The notes beneath the pieces were generated by a model. The model saw only the letters and a list, made by a program, of their open reading frames with translations, ran no database searches and was not told where the DNA came from. Positions 1-9,103 of a stretch of DNA of 64,000 bases are shown here, one piece after another. The stretch spans positions 417,993,485 through 418,057,484 of the forward strand of contig NC_057809.1 in assembly GCF_018294505.1 (NCBI RefSeq). The letters run 5' to 3'. The number at the start of each line of letters is the position of its first letter. The stretch's first letter is position 1. Made by a program: the position numbers and the translations under genes. Origin of the DNA: Triticum aestivum. Taxonomy: Eukaryota > Streptophyta > Magnoliopsida > Poales > Poaceae.

Positions 1-2228
1 GTCACAGTGACAACCTTGGTGGGATCTACGGCTATTCCTTCTCCGGATATAACATGTCCGAGGAATCTCACTTCCTTCAACCAAAACTCACATTTGCTGA
101 ACTTGGCGTATAACTGATGTTCTCTGAGCTTACCAAGTACCAAACGCAAATGTTCTTTATGTTCTTCTTCATTCTTCGAGTAAACCAGTATATCATCAAT
201 GAACACTACGACAAACTTATCTAGAAACTCCATAAACACTTTGTTCATCATGTTCATAAAGTAAGCAGGTGCGTTAGTCAGGACAAATGACATAATGGTA
301 TACTCATACAGCCCATACCTTGTGGTAAAAGTTGTCTTAGGTATGTCCTGCTCTTGAATCTTCAACTGGTGGTATCCTGATCGCAAATCGATCTTGGAAA
401 ATACCTTAGCTCCTTGCAATTGGTCAAACAAATCATTTATCATCGGCAGTGGGTACTTATTCTTGATCATCACCTCATTCAATCCTCGATAATCAACAAC
501 CATCCTTAAGGATCCATCCTTCTTTTCCACTAGAAGTACTGGTGATCCCAAAGGTGACGAACTTGGGCAAATATAGCCCTTATCCAGTAACTCCTCAATA
601 TGCTTCTTAATCTCCTCCAAATCCTTTGCATGCATTCTATACGGTCTCTTAGATATTGGTCCTGTGCCTGGCAAAAGCTCAATCAAAAACTCAATGTCTC
701 TATCTGGTGGCATGCCTGGCAACTCTTCTGGAAATACATCCGTAAAATCCTTTACCACTGGTACCTCCTCCTATACAACTCCTGATAAGGAATTTACTTG
801 AGTCCTATTCGACACATGCCGTGATACATACTTGATCCTTCTTCCCTCTGGGGTGGTAAGCAAAATCGACTTACTGGCGCAATCGATGTTTCCTCCATAC
901 ATCGATAGCCAATCCATACCCAGAATTACATCCAAACCTTGTGATTCCAAAATGATTAAATCCGAGGGAAACACATGCCTACCTATACTCAATGGCACTT
1001 GAAAACATCCTTTATTGGCCATATACTCCTGCTCCTGGTGAGCTTACTAACATAGGTGTTCTAAGAACCTTGGTGGCCAGCTTATACTTATCCACGAATC
1101 CCCTTGATATGTATGAATGTGATGCACCAGTATCAAAAAGAATGATTGTAGTAAATGATTTAACCAAAAACTTACCTATTACTGCATCTGGCTGGGCTTC
1201 AACCTCCTCCATGTTAACGTGGTTCACCTGTCCCCTGTTGAAAGGGTTCGGCTTCTTCCCAGAGCTTCCATTTCTATTTCCATTCTGGGCTTCAGGACAT
1301 TCATTGGCATAATGTCCGGTCTTCTGACACTTATTGGGGCCATTAGGACTTGGCTTAGGTCTCTCTTGGCTGGGGTTGATGGGTTGGTATGATTTTGACC
1401 GTTGCTCCCCCCATTCCCATTACCATTCTTGGGGCCATTAGGATTATGCGAACTCCCTCCTCCATGGGTATGCTGACAATGTCCTCCCGTTTTTGGGGTA
1501 AAACGTGGCTTCTACTGAGCTCCTGAATTGTATTTCCCTTGTCCATACTTCCTCTTGCGGTTCTCAATCTGTTGCTGCTTCGCTTCAATCATAACAGCAC
1601 GATCTACCAACTCCTCGTAGTTGTTGAAAGTTGCTACCATCAACTGCATAGTCAACTCATCATTCAATCCTTCCAGAAACTTCTCCTGCTTAGCTGCATC
1701 TGTAGCAACGTCATCCGGGGCATAACATGCTAACTTACTAAAGTCATCCACGTATTGGCCAACTGTCTGTCCTTCTTGGCGCAGGTTGCGAAACTCATGC
1801 TTCTTCATGGCCATAGCTCCTGCTGAAACATGGGCTGTACAGAAAGCCTGCTGAAATTGGTCCCAAGTCACCGTGGCTATAGGGTAGGTGACAGTGTAAT
1901 TCTCCCACCATGATGTTGCTGGTCCATCCAACTGATGTGCGGCAAAACGCACCTTCTCAGCGTCAGTACTTCATGTAGTGGTTAACACCCTTCCAATCTT
2001 GCGGAGCCAATCATCTGCTACTATAGGCTCGGTGCTACTGGAGAACACCGGCGGATTCAGTCTAAGGGAACGGGTTAAGCGATCAACAGGTGGTGGTGGT
2101 GGGTTGTTGTTGTTGTTGTTCCCCAGATTCTGATTCTGGACTAGCAACTGCATCAACACATTCTGCTGCTGGATCAACTGAGTGAGCTCCGGTGGAAATG
2201 CAAATCCATTGTCATGTCTCGGAGGCAT
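1..2228 (-). pseudogene. gag-protease-RT polyprotein of Gypsy A, 5' part, inactivated
   Basis: Gag starts at 2228 with a Gln/Asn/Pro-rich N-terminus, followed by a retrotransposon gag core (WWENY, then LRQEGQTVGQYVDDF). A stop at about 1971 splits it in one frame. A zinc knuckle lies near 1293-1336 (GHYANEC) but its first cysteine is missing. The protease active site DTGASHSYIS starts at 1134; a frameshift near 1015 moves the frame, and a TAG at 771-773 precedes RT. RT shows [29 protein letters not shown] and the catalytic FIDDILVYS (Asp pair at 192-197). The normally conserved Gly in the MSFGL block is Val (MSFVL). Known role: reverse transcription and processing. The rest of RT, RNase H and integrase lie left of the window. 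Confidence 0.93.
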
Positions 2229-2420
2229 CTGATGGATTTAGAGGGGAGAGATTAGAATAGAATGAGGTCTAATGAGAAAACACTACCCATATGCACATGA
2301 GACAAACACAAACATTTCACTCAATCAATCAATCAAGTCATACAATCGGTCTAACTATCGCAAAAGTGCTCGGACTACTCTATTTACATGGTGGAATACT
2401 ACTACTGATGTGCTGGTCTA

Positions 2421-3158
2421 CTAGAAATATTCCTCGGTTGCAGACTCCATGATATCTGCTCCAGCTTCGTCTTCATAGTCATCATCCCTCAGCTCAGAGT
2501 CGGTGTCGTCGATGATGATGTAGTCTTCCAGGTGAATCTCCTTGGGTTCTTCGTCTTCTTCTACTGGTGTGGGGTCTCCCATGAATATTCCAATCTTCTT
2601 AATCAGGTCGTCGTTCTTCTCCACTAGAACAACGATTTCCTCCTCATAAGCTTCACGTGTAGCCTTGAGTTCTTCCTCCAGCTCCGTGATTCTTGTCATC
2701 GCCTTCTTCAGATCTATCATGCCTGCGCACATCTGGTTCTCCTGACGTCGAATGTGCTGGTTTAATTCCTGGATAAAAGCTGCGATTGATCTATCCTTCC
2801 TGGTGCCGATCATCTCCCATTCCTCATCTCGGCGGCCACAAATTTGGTAGATAGTATCCTTGAGATCATTGCGGTAAACTTCTCCAATACGTCCCATGGC
2901 GATGTGGGCTGCCATGCTCTTTTCTAGACTCTAGGTTGGTGCATCAAAGGAAAACTCTATGAACTCGATGACTGGCGTGAACGTCCTTCATGGGACTTGA
3001 ACTTGAATCATCCAGCGCTCCTCCTCGGGTAAAGTAGTGTTGTAGGTCCCGGTGAAGCTTGGTACTACGATGTTCAGGTACTTAGTGACTTCCTTCAGGT
3101 GGCGTCCAAAGGGTGTATCTTCATCCGGTTGCGTGAACTTGTTCCTTGCATCCGCCAT
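2421..3158 (-). pseudogene. extra ORF upstream of gag in Gypsy A (coiled-coil, acidic tail)
   Basis: A 246-codon frame opens with ATG at 3158, 93 bases inside the primer-binding site, and ends at 2421, about 190 bases before gag. It carries two internal stops: one after the first 56 or so codons (just after WMIQVQVP) and one near 2933. The intact C-terminal 164 residues begin MAAHIAMGRIGEVYRNDL, continue into a heptad-like segment (ITELEEELKATREAYEEEIV) and finish in a very acidic tail (DDTDSELRDDDYEDEAG). I recognise no catalytic motif. Position between primer site and gag is unusual for Gypsy, where gag normally comes first. It may be an accessory Gag-like or regulatory protein; that is a guess. 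Confidence 0.7.
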
Positions 3159-3250
3159 CCTAAAAGAGTAGAAAAGATGAGAAGTCAGAAATGAGAAGAG
3201 AATGGTGATCTAGGTCTTTATCTTAGTGGTCGTGTCCTACAGTCAGCGTG

Positions 3251-3263
3251 TGCTCTGATACCA
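3251..3263 (-). promoter_or_regulatory. primer-binding site of Gypsy A (tRNA-iMet type)
   Basis: On the minus strand this reads TGGTATCAGAGCA, complementary to the 3' end of initiator methionine tRNA. It lies three bases inside the LTR border at 3267, as expected for minus-strand cDNA priming. Confidence 0.9.
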
Positions 3264-3266
3264 TCT

Positions 3267-5988
3267 TGTAGCGACCAGACCTCAAATGGTCTGATCTCTG
3301 TGCACCAGTGTCATCCCTGGATTAGTAAAGCTGACACGCATAGTACTTGAAGGATTTATAACAGAGTAGCAATCACACACTTATTACATCGAAAGTCTCA
3401 AAAGAGAACTTATTACAAAATAATATGGCTTAAGGCCATCTAATAACGATAACAGTGGAAGGCTTGGAAGATAAGTGAGTCCATAAACTCCAATGGCATC
3501 ACTGAGTATAGAACCACGACCTAAGGCTCCTTACTCATCGTCTGAAAAGTCTGCAACATGAACGTTGCAGCCCGAAAACGGGTCAGCACGTGGAATATGC
3601 TGGCAATGTAACACATAGAGAGCAGTGAACAGAAAATAGGCTATACTACATGCATATATGGCTGGTGGAAAGCTCTATGGTTACAGTTTTGCATAAAGCC
3701 AGTTTTTCCCTATTGCAAAGGAATAAATTTTATTTAACTATCATGGTGGTTGTTAAACAATGAGAGCGTAGACACCCTCTCAATCCCAATTAAACATCAT
3801 CATTAAAACCCAACAAAATTAATTAAAGTCACATGATGAGATTCACATGATAATCCAAGTATTAGATACTCAAGATGTCCATAACCGGTGAACGGCTAAC
3901 CATGATTAGTTTATACACTCTGCAGAGGTTTGTGCACTTTTCCCCACAAGACTCAATCTCCTCCATTGGGATTCTCGCACTACATGGTGTTTGAGAAACG
4001 GATGACCGAGACATAGTCTTTCAGAAGCGCTAGCACCTTACGATCGGGTTGACCGTTACACCTACTTTCCCCTACATCTGCTAGTCTACCACTGTAAGAG
4101 TTCGCATGACTTAATCAACTATGCTAGAGCCCATAGTAGCTTGTGGCTGCACATGGAAGTTTCTAGTATGAATAATCTCATGATCCCTTGGAGCCTAGGT
4201 GGCGGTCCATAAAGAAAAACAACAGGCAATCGCTGGAATACCCAGGTGCCTCAGTCCACCCAGATGTGTGTTAAAGTTGCCACCTTAAGTTGAACCATTA
4301 ATTAACATTCTCACATCTGTCATGGATACACTCATACCCAATCCACGTCTACAAGCATAGCATGGCATAAGCAAACGTAGAAGTAACTCCCAGGGTTTGA
4401 TAATAAAATAGGTAATAGGTACTACCTCATCTACTTCCCAAAACCCACATATTTATCAGATCCTATTCATGCAATGGCTTGAGGGTTGATCTAATGCAAT
4501 AAAACTGGGTAGTAAAAGGTATGATCAAAGTGTTACTTGACTTGCTGATGATCCGCGAAACCTAGAGATTCGAAGTAGCAAGCGGCGCACTCCGGGTACT
4601 CTATCACAAACAAGCAAACAAGCATACTATAAGTACTCATCTAATGCACAGGTAAAACTCAAATAAGAGATCTAACCAGAAGGTTCAACTTAAGAACTCC
4701 GGTTTGCAAAAGAAAAAAAAACGAACGAAACAACAGAAGTCAAACGGCGAAAGAAAACAAGCTTCGATTACTAATCTGGACCTAAGTCAAATTTTACAGA
4801 AGCAAAAACTTATTTGAGTTGGTTAAACGGAAAGAGGGTTTCGAGACGAAACTCTAGGCGCTTTAATCGCCTGATTCCGATAAACGAGGGAAAAGTTAAA
4901 CTTAAACGAAAATTGGATCAGAAATCGCAATCAGAAATAATCGCGGAAAATCCGAGAAAAAGAAAAACTGACGAACAGATTAACGAACGAACGTTCGTTA
5001 TATGAAACTAAACGGTGAACTCGTCTGTTAAAACGAACGAACGAGCGAACGCTCGCTAGAAAAAAGAACCGATAAAACCGATCTAATAAAAATAATAAAA
5101 AGACCTAGGGTTTTCAAGGAAAAAACCGGATCGGTTTTCTCCGGAAAACAGGCGGCGAACGGCGCGGCTACCTCGTCGGACTCCGGTGGCTCGGGGCTCC
5201 GGCGGGGCGGGGCGGCGTCGGCGGTGGCGGGCACGGCAAGCGATGGCGAGCGGTGGCTGCGGGAGGCGTGGAGGGCTGCGAGGGGCGGGGCGGGGTGGCG
5301 ACGGCGGGTATTTATGAGAGGGGGCGAGGTGGCTTAGGGAAGGGGCCGTCTCGGGAGGCGTGCTCCTTCCGGACTCGGGCGGCGGTGGCGGCTTCGCTCG
5401 GGACTCCGGTCCCGAGCCGGTGCGGGAGACGGCGGTGGCGCGGGCTTGGCCCGGCTCGGCTGGGCCTTCGGCCCAGTCGGGCGCGCGAACGGTTTTTTAA
5501 CAATTCCGCCGAAACTGAGAAAAATTCTAGAAAATAAAATAAAATTCTGAAAATGCCAAAATAAATTTTCACCGCCTAAATAAAATATTTAGAACGAGGT
5601 GAACATTTTCTTGGCCCTGAAATGCAGTTTTGAAAAACATGCATTTTTTCCTAAATTCAAATAAAACTAGCCAAAAACTCCGAAATAAAATTTTATTTGA
5701 TTTTTTATTAAATCCTCAATATTTCTTTCTTTTGGGAAAGTCATTTTATTCCCTCTCTCATATTTTTATAACGGAAATAATTGAAGATAAAAATAAAATA
5801 AATCAAATCAAATGATCCTATCTTCAAAATTTGAGAAAACTCAAATATGAAAATAACGAAGCCCCCAACTCTCTCCGTGGGTCCTTGAGTTGCGTAGAAT
5901 TTTTGGATCAAGCCAAAAGCAATTAAAATATGATATGCAGTGATTATCTAATGTATAACATTCCAAATTGAAAATTTGGGATGTTACA
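3267..5988 (-). repeat. 5' LTR of Gypsy A (2.7 kb)
   Basis: The LTR has the TG...CA ends: on the minus strand it starts TGTAACATCCC (at 5988) and ends GGTCGCTACA (at 3267). Its outer 2 kb are AT-rich; 5030-5540 is GC-rich and spawns spurious ORFs on both strands. It belongs to the same family as solo LTR E (18661-27076), with matching ends and a shared stretch around 3870-4020 versus 24080-24230. The unbroken sequence at 3861-3870 is the empty-site equivalent of the CACTA F insertion in E. Confidence 0.92.
5309..5316 (-). promoter_or_regulatory. TATA-like box in Gypsy A LTR
   Basis: The minus strand reads CATAAATA in the GC-rich part of the LTR. The related solo LTR E has CTATAAAA in the equivalent place (26035-26041), supporting this as the LTR core promoter. 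No transcript evidence is available here. Confidence 0.55.
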
Positions 5989-6227
5989 GAAGCACAACCA
6001 GCTAGTCGTAGTTTAGCATCTATCGCATTTGATGTTGTTAAATCATATGTGTGTATCTTCCCATCTTGGAAATATTATACTGAAGATGAAGGAAAATGCC
6101 AGTTGCAGGTGTTTGTCCAGGAGTTGTGTGTACGTAATATTATTCATGGCAATTACTTTGCTTCGTCCCATACATCCTACCTCCATGATGGTTATAATAC
6201 AACAAATTTTCCCATTTTTCTCTATAG

Positions 6228-7596
6228 AGAAGGACCGATTTAGAAACTCAGGATGAGGTAACCTGTGCTAATACCTCTGCTATCTTCAAGAATGCTTGGT
6301 GGCAGTATCGGAATTACCTGAAGAAAATGTACTTCACCGGCAAACAAACTCATCAAATTCCCTTACGTTCTCCTGAGACACATTTACTGGACGATGACTG
6401 GGAACGCCTTGTTCTCTACTGGTCCCGAACCAAGAATGTGGTAAGGTCTATGAGCTCATTTTCTATTTTAAGTATTATATTCTTGCGTCTTACTGTACTC
6501 TGTTCATATAGAACAAGTGCCTAAACCTGAAGAGCAAATGTTCTAATTTAAGACTCCATTGCTATCATAGTTCAAAAAAGCGCTAGGCGTTAATTGTGCA
6601 TTTTGCCACCGCCTTGCGCTTTACTGACCAAAGCGCATGCTTATGCGCAGTTATGCACAGATTATGCGTAGTTATGCGCAATGCGTTTTGGCAACGCCTA
6701 GAGCCTAGGCGCGCTTAAGCGCTCGCTTAGGCGCGCCTTTTTTAACTATGATTGCTTTGCTCTTGTATCACTGTATTTACTCATACAAACTTATTTTTAA
6801 ATTGAAGGATCCAATCGAAACTCCAATGGCACAATAGGTATGTTCACGCATGTTTCTTTAACAGGTTTGCTCTTATCAATAGTTATGTTGATTTCAATTT
6901 CAATTGTGTATACAGTTGACATTCTTATCATGCACATTACTAGCATCACAACAGAGCCAATAGTTTTGTTGTACATGTAGACCTGTGGTACCCATCTGAA
7001 ATCTTGTTGTGCCGTGTAGTTTCCCACGCTTTGTATTCTTTCACTGCTGCTTTGTCTTGAACTGATTATGATTTGAACCGTGTCTCTATTTTGATTTGTC
7101 AAGACAATGGAGTGACCATAGGACATAGATATATGTTTGTTTGATGCTTTTATTATGTACTAGTACTTGGCAATAGAAGACTTGGTAGTTTAATCCTGTC
7201 CACCTTACTAATGAACTGGTTCACCGAAATGAGTTTCATATACTAGTACATGCTAAACTTGTTATGTGTCTGCTTGTTTCTTCTTTTAGAATGCTAACAG
7301 AATATTGGGGAAGAGTGCTTTATTAAGCAATGGTAAAGGAAGTAATGCAGACAAGCTATTCAAACTCACTGTCTGAATCAGTTCGGTTTCTCGAGTCTCA
7401 ACTACAAGCTGAAAGACATCGATTAGCTGTGCTGCGACAAGAAGCGGAAGGACTGCGGAAGTCCCTGGAGCATTCAGATGCATACTTTCTGGTGCAACAG
7501 CAAGCGTTGGAGGATTTTAGCGCCAAACAGGACAAAGCTAATCAACTTGCTAAGCTTATTGCCAGCATGGTGGATACCCAGGATAACGTTTCTTGA
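6228..7596 (+). pseudogene. CACTA ORF2-like plant transposase fragment (Ptta/En/Spm type)
   Basis: An exon at 6228-6440, after an acceptor-like TCTATAG, encodes WWQYRNYLKKMYFTGKQT and then DDDWERLVLYWSRTKNV, resembling the En/Spm-associated plant transposase domain (Pfam Transposase_24, from memory). A donor GTAAGG at 6441 and an acceptor ending at 7289 define an 849-base intron with phase 0. The second exon continues the frame (NANRILGKSALLSNGKGSN) to a TGA at 7374; the coiled-coil C-terminus (SVRFLESQLQAERHRLAVL...) lies in the next frame to 7596, so one indel has broken it. The segment 5994-6227 is upstream sequence of uncertain coding status. In CACTA elements this second protein binds subterminal repeats or assists transposition. 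Confidence 0.68.
6566..6750. mobile_element. MITE in the intron of the CACTA B ORF2 fragment
   Basis: A 185-bp segment has inverted ends CATAGTT...AACTATG followed by A- and T-tracts, and an interior of repeated GCGC/TTAGGCGC palindromes. It is bounded by ATTGCTAT (6558-6565) and ATTGCTTT (6751-6758), a 7/8 match that suggests an 8-bp hAT-type target duplication. A shorter reading, 4-bp TGCT duplications around ATCATAGTT...AACTATGAT, is also possible. Confidence 0.72.
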
Positions 7597-7643
7597 GCTC
7601 TTCTGAAGTTGTTTCAGTTATGCTCTTGTTTTGCTGCCGCGTT

Positions 7644-7749
7644 TATTTGCACTGGTGGCCAATTTTGATGGCCAGTGTATGTAATGTGCTGCTTTGTTCC
7701 CTATATTTGCACTGGTGGCGAACTTTGATGCCCAGTGGATGTAATATGT
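7644..7749. repeat. 60-bp direct duplication in the 3' flank of CACTA B ORF2
   Basis: TATTTGCACTGGTGGC at 7644 recurs at 7704 with about 40 similar following bases (GATGGCCAGTG versus GATGCCCAGTG). It lies just past the stop at 7594-7596, probably in the old 3' untranslated region. Confidence 0.85.
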
Positions 7750-7923
7750 GTAATAGCGGTAATAGGCTAGCGTTAATTGCTTGCTTATTTATTTCCTTAT
7801 TGTATTGTTCAGTTGTTTGCTTGTAGTCACTGCTGTTCTTTTTCTGTTTTTTCTAGTGGCCACAATAGCCTATTTTTGGTAACTAGGCCAAAATAATCAT
7901 GGCAACACACGGACTATTGTAAC

Positions 7924-8113
7924 CATGGGCCTCCTGCAGGCCGTATGATCCATGGGCCTTCGTCCGGCCGTAGGATCCATTGTCCTTCTATACGGGCCTT
8001 AGGTTCCATGGGCCTTCTACTGGCCGTAGGGTCCATGGGCCTTCTACGGGCCATACGATCCATGGGCCTTCTATGGGCCGTACTATCCATGGGCCTTCTA
8101 CGGGGCATATCAT
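7924..8113. repeat. 27-bp minisatellite (about 7 copies) in CACTA B
   Basis: The unit CATGGGCCTTCTACGGGCC plus eight bases ending ATC repeats about seven times with point changes. It causes false ORFs on both strands. The array lies in the noncoding 3' region of the CACTA element and may be a subterminal protein-binding array; that role is inferred. Confidence 0.88.
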
Positions 8114-9103
8114 CATTTCGTCAATCATGGGCCATACTATTCATGGACCATAACGGACCGTTAATAGGCCGTATTTGATAACTCTATGAAAACAGCCCAA
8201 CGGGTTTTTTTGACATGAAAATGGCCCAATGAATTAACTCTCCACAAATGGGCCGACTGTAACGACGGGCTGAATTTGGCCCACAAGCAGAAAATGACAG
8301 TAACGGGTCGTATGTATCTGAATGCTGCAAATGAGCCCAAGAATCAATGGGCCCTGAGAAGGCCGAAAGATAACTTGGGCAAGAAACGGCCCAATGGAAT
8401 AACGGGCTGTTAATGGGTATAAAGTGATACACTATTCATTACGGGCCAGTTTCACCACGGGCCGTTAATGGGCCAAGAGTTACAAAGGTCCTCATATGGG
8501 CTGAAAGAAGTCATGGGACACACATGGGCCGGAAGTTAAAACAGGCTGAATCATATTGGACGGCCCAGATGACGCTACTGGACCTAATTCAGATAGGGCG
8601 TAATGGGCCCTAGGTTAGCGGGATGTAAATGGGCTATATGCGAACATGCCGTTAATAGGCTTTCCGTGGGCCGGCCCGCCACCTTTTGACCAAGTCAAAC
8701 GGGCCGGCCTTTTCACAGGAATGGGCCTCTGTTGGGCCGTGCCACGTGTCGCCGTATCATAGGCGCCTTCGGTCCAATGAGCGGATGACATCTGTCCCAA
8801 CGGGGCTATTAACGGGTTATCGGATCCAAAACCCGACCCGATAGCTTAACGGCGTTCCGTTACGGTGGATGCCACATGTTGGTCACCCTTGACGAAAGCA
8901 CTTCTGTGACGCGTGATTTATCGTCATGGAAGTGGACACTCCCGTGATGGTAATTTTGGCAATGTCATGGAACACTTCTACGACAGCACAGGTATGACTA
9001 TCTTGATTCTGTCGTAAATTTGTCATGGATGTACATGCATGACAGAAAACGCGACCTACTGTGACAAACACGTATCATCATGAAAGTGTATTTTTTTGTA
9101 GTG
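8114..9103 (+). other. 3' subterminal region and terminus of CACTA B
   Basis: No coding signal. The block 8114-8700 is full of dispersed ATGGGCC and AACGGGC motifs; 8700-9103 carries repeated CATGAC/GTCATG-type motifs (for example TGTCATGGATGTACATGCATG near 9021) up to the terminal GTAGTG. This is the characteristic noncoding 3' end of a large Triticeae CACTA family. Confidence 0.82.

Larger units (their letters stand above)
1..5988 (-). mobile_element. Gypsy LTR-retrotransposon A, partial (pol cut by left window edge)
   Basis: The element reads on the minus strand: 5' LTR 3267-5988, primer-binding site 3251-3263, an extra ORF 2421-3158, then gag, protease and RT down to base 1. The 3' part of pol and the 3' LTR lie outside the window. 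The protease-before-RT order and the RT block [19 protein letters not shown] mark it as Gypsy, resembling the Tekay/Del chromovirus group; no chromodomain is in view, so the lineage is inferred. It is inserted in CACTA element B. The right target duplication would be GAAGC (5989-5993), but its partner is not visible. Several stops and a frameshift make this copy non-autonomous. Confidence 0.93.
5989..9103 (+). mobile_element. CACTA DNA transposon B, 3' part
   Basis: The right terminus ends TTTTTTTGTAGTG at 9103, the reverse complement of a CACTAC end, preceded by the subterminal sequence common in large Triticeae CACTA elements. The next three bases AGA (9104-9106) match the intact target at 17351-17353 in the other LTR of Gypsy C, so B was inserted into C's 5' LTR. 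The interior holds an En/Spm-type second ORF fragment (6228-7596), a MITE, and two minisatellite-like blocks. Its left part is displaced beyond Gypsy A and outside the window. Confidence 0.88.

Noticed and set aside
5253..5572. GC-rich ORFs on both strands near 5.3 kb
   Set aside because: They lie in the GC-rich part of the Gypsy A LTR, overlap on both strands, and show only low-complexity Arg/Gly/Ala composition.
6797..7126. 109-residue minus-strand ORF
   Set aside because: It lies in the intron of the CACTA B ORF2 remnant, on the opposite strand, without recognisable motifs.
7914..8178. Repetitive ORFs with MGLL or RRPMD units
   Set aside because: A 27-bp tandem repeat is a multiple of three and keeps all frames open; no protein is implied. 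It is also not a CRISPR array, since there are no spacers.
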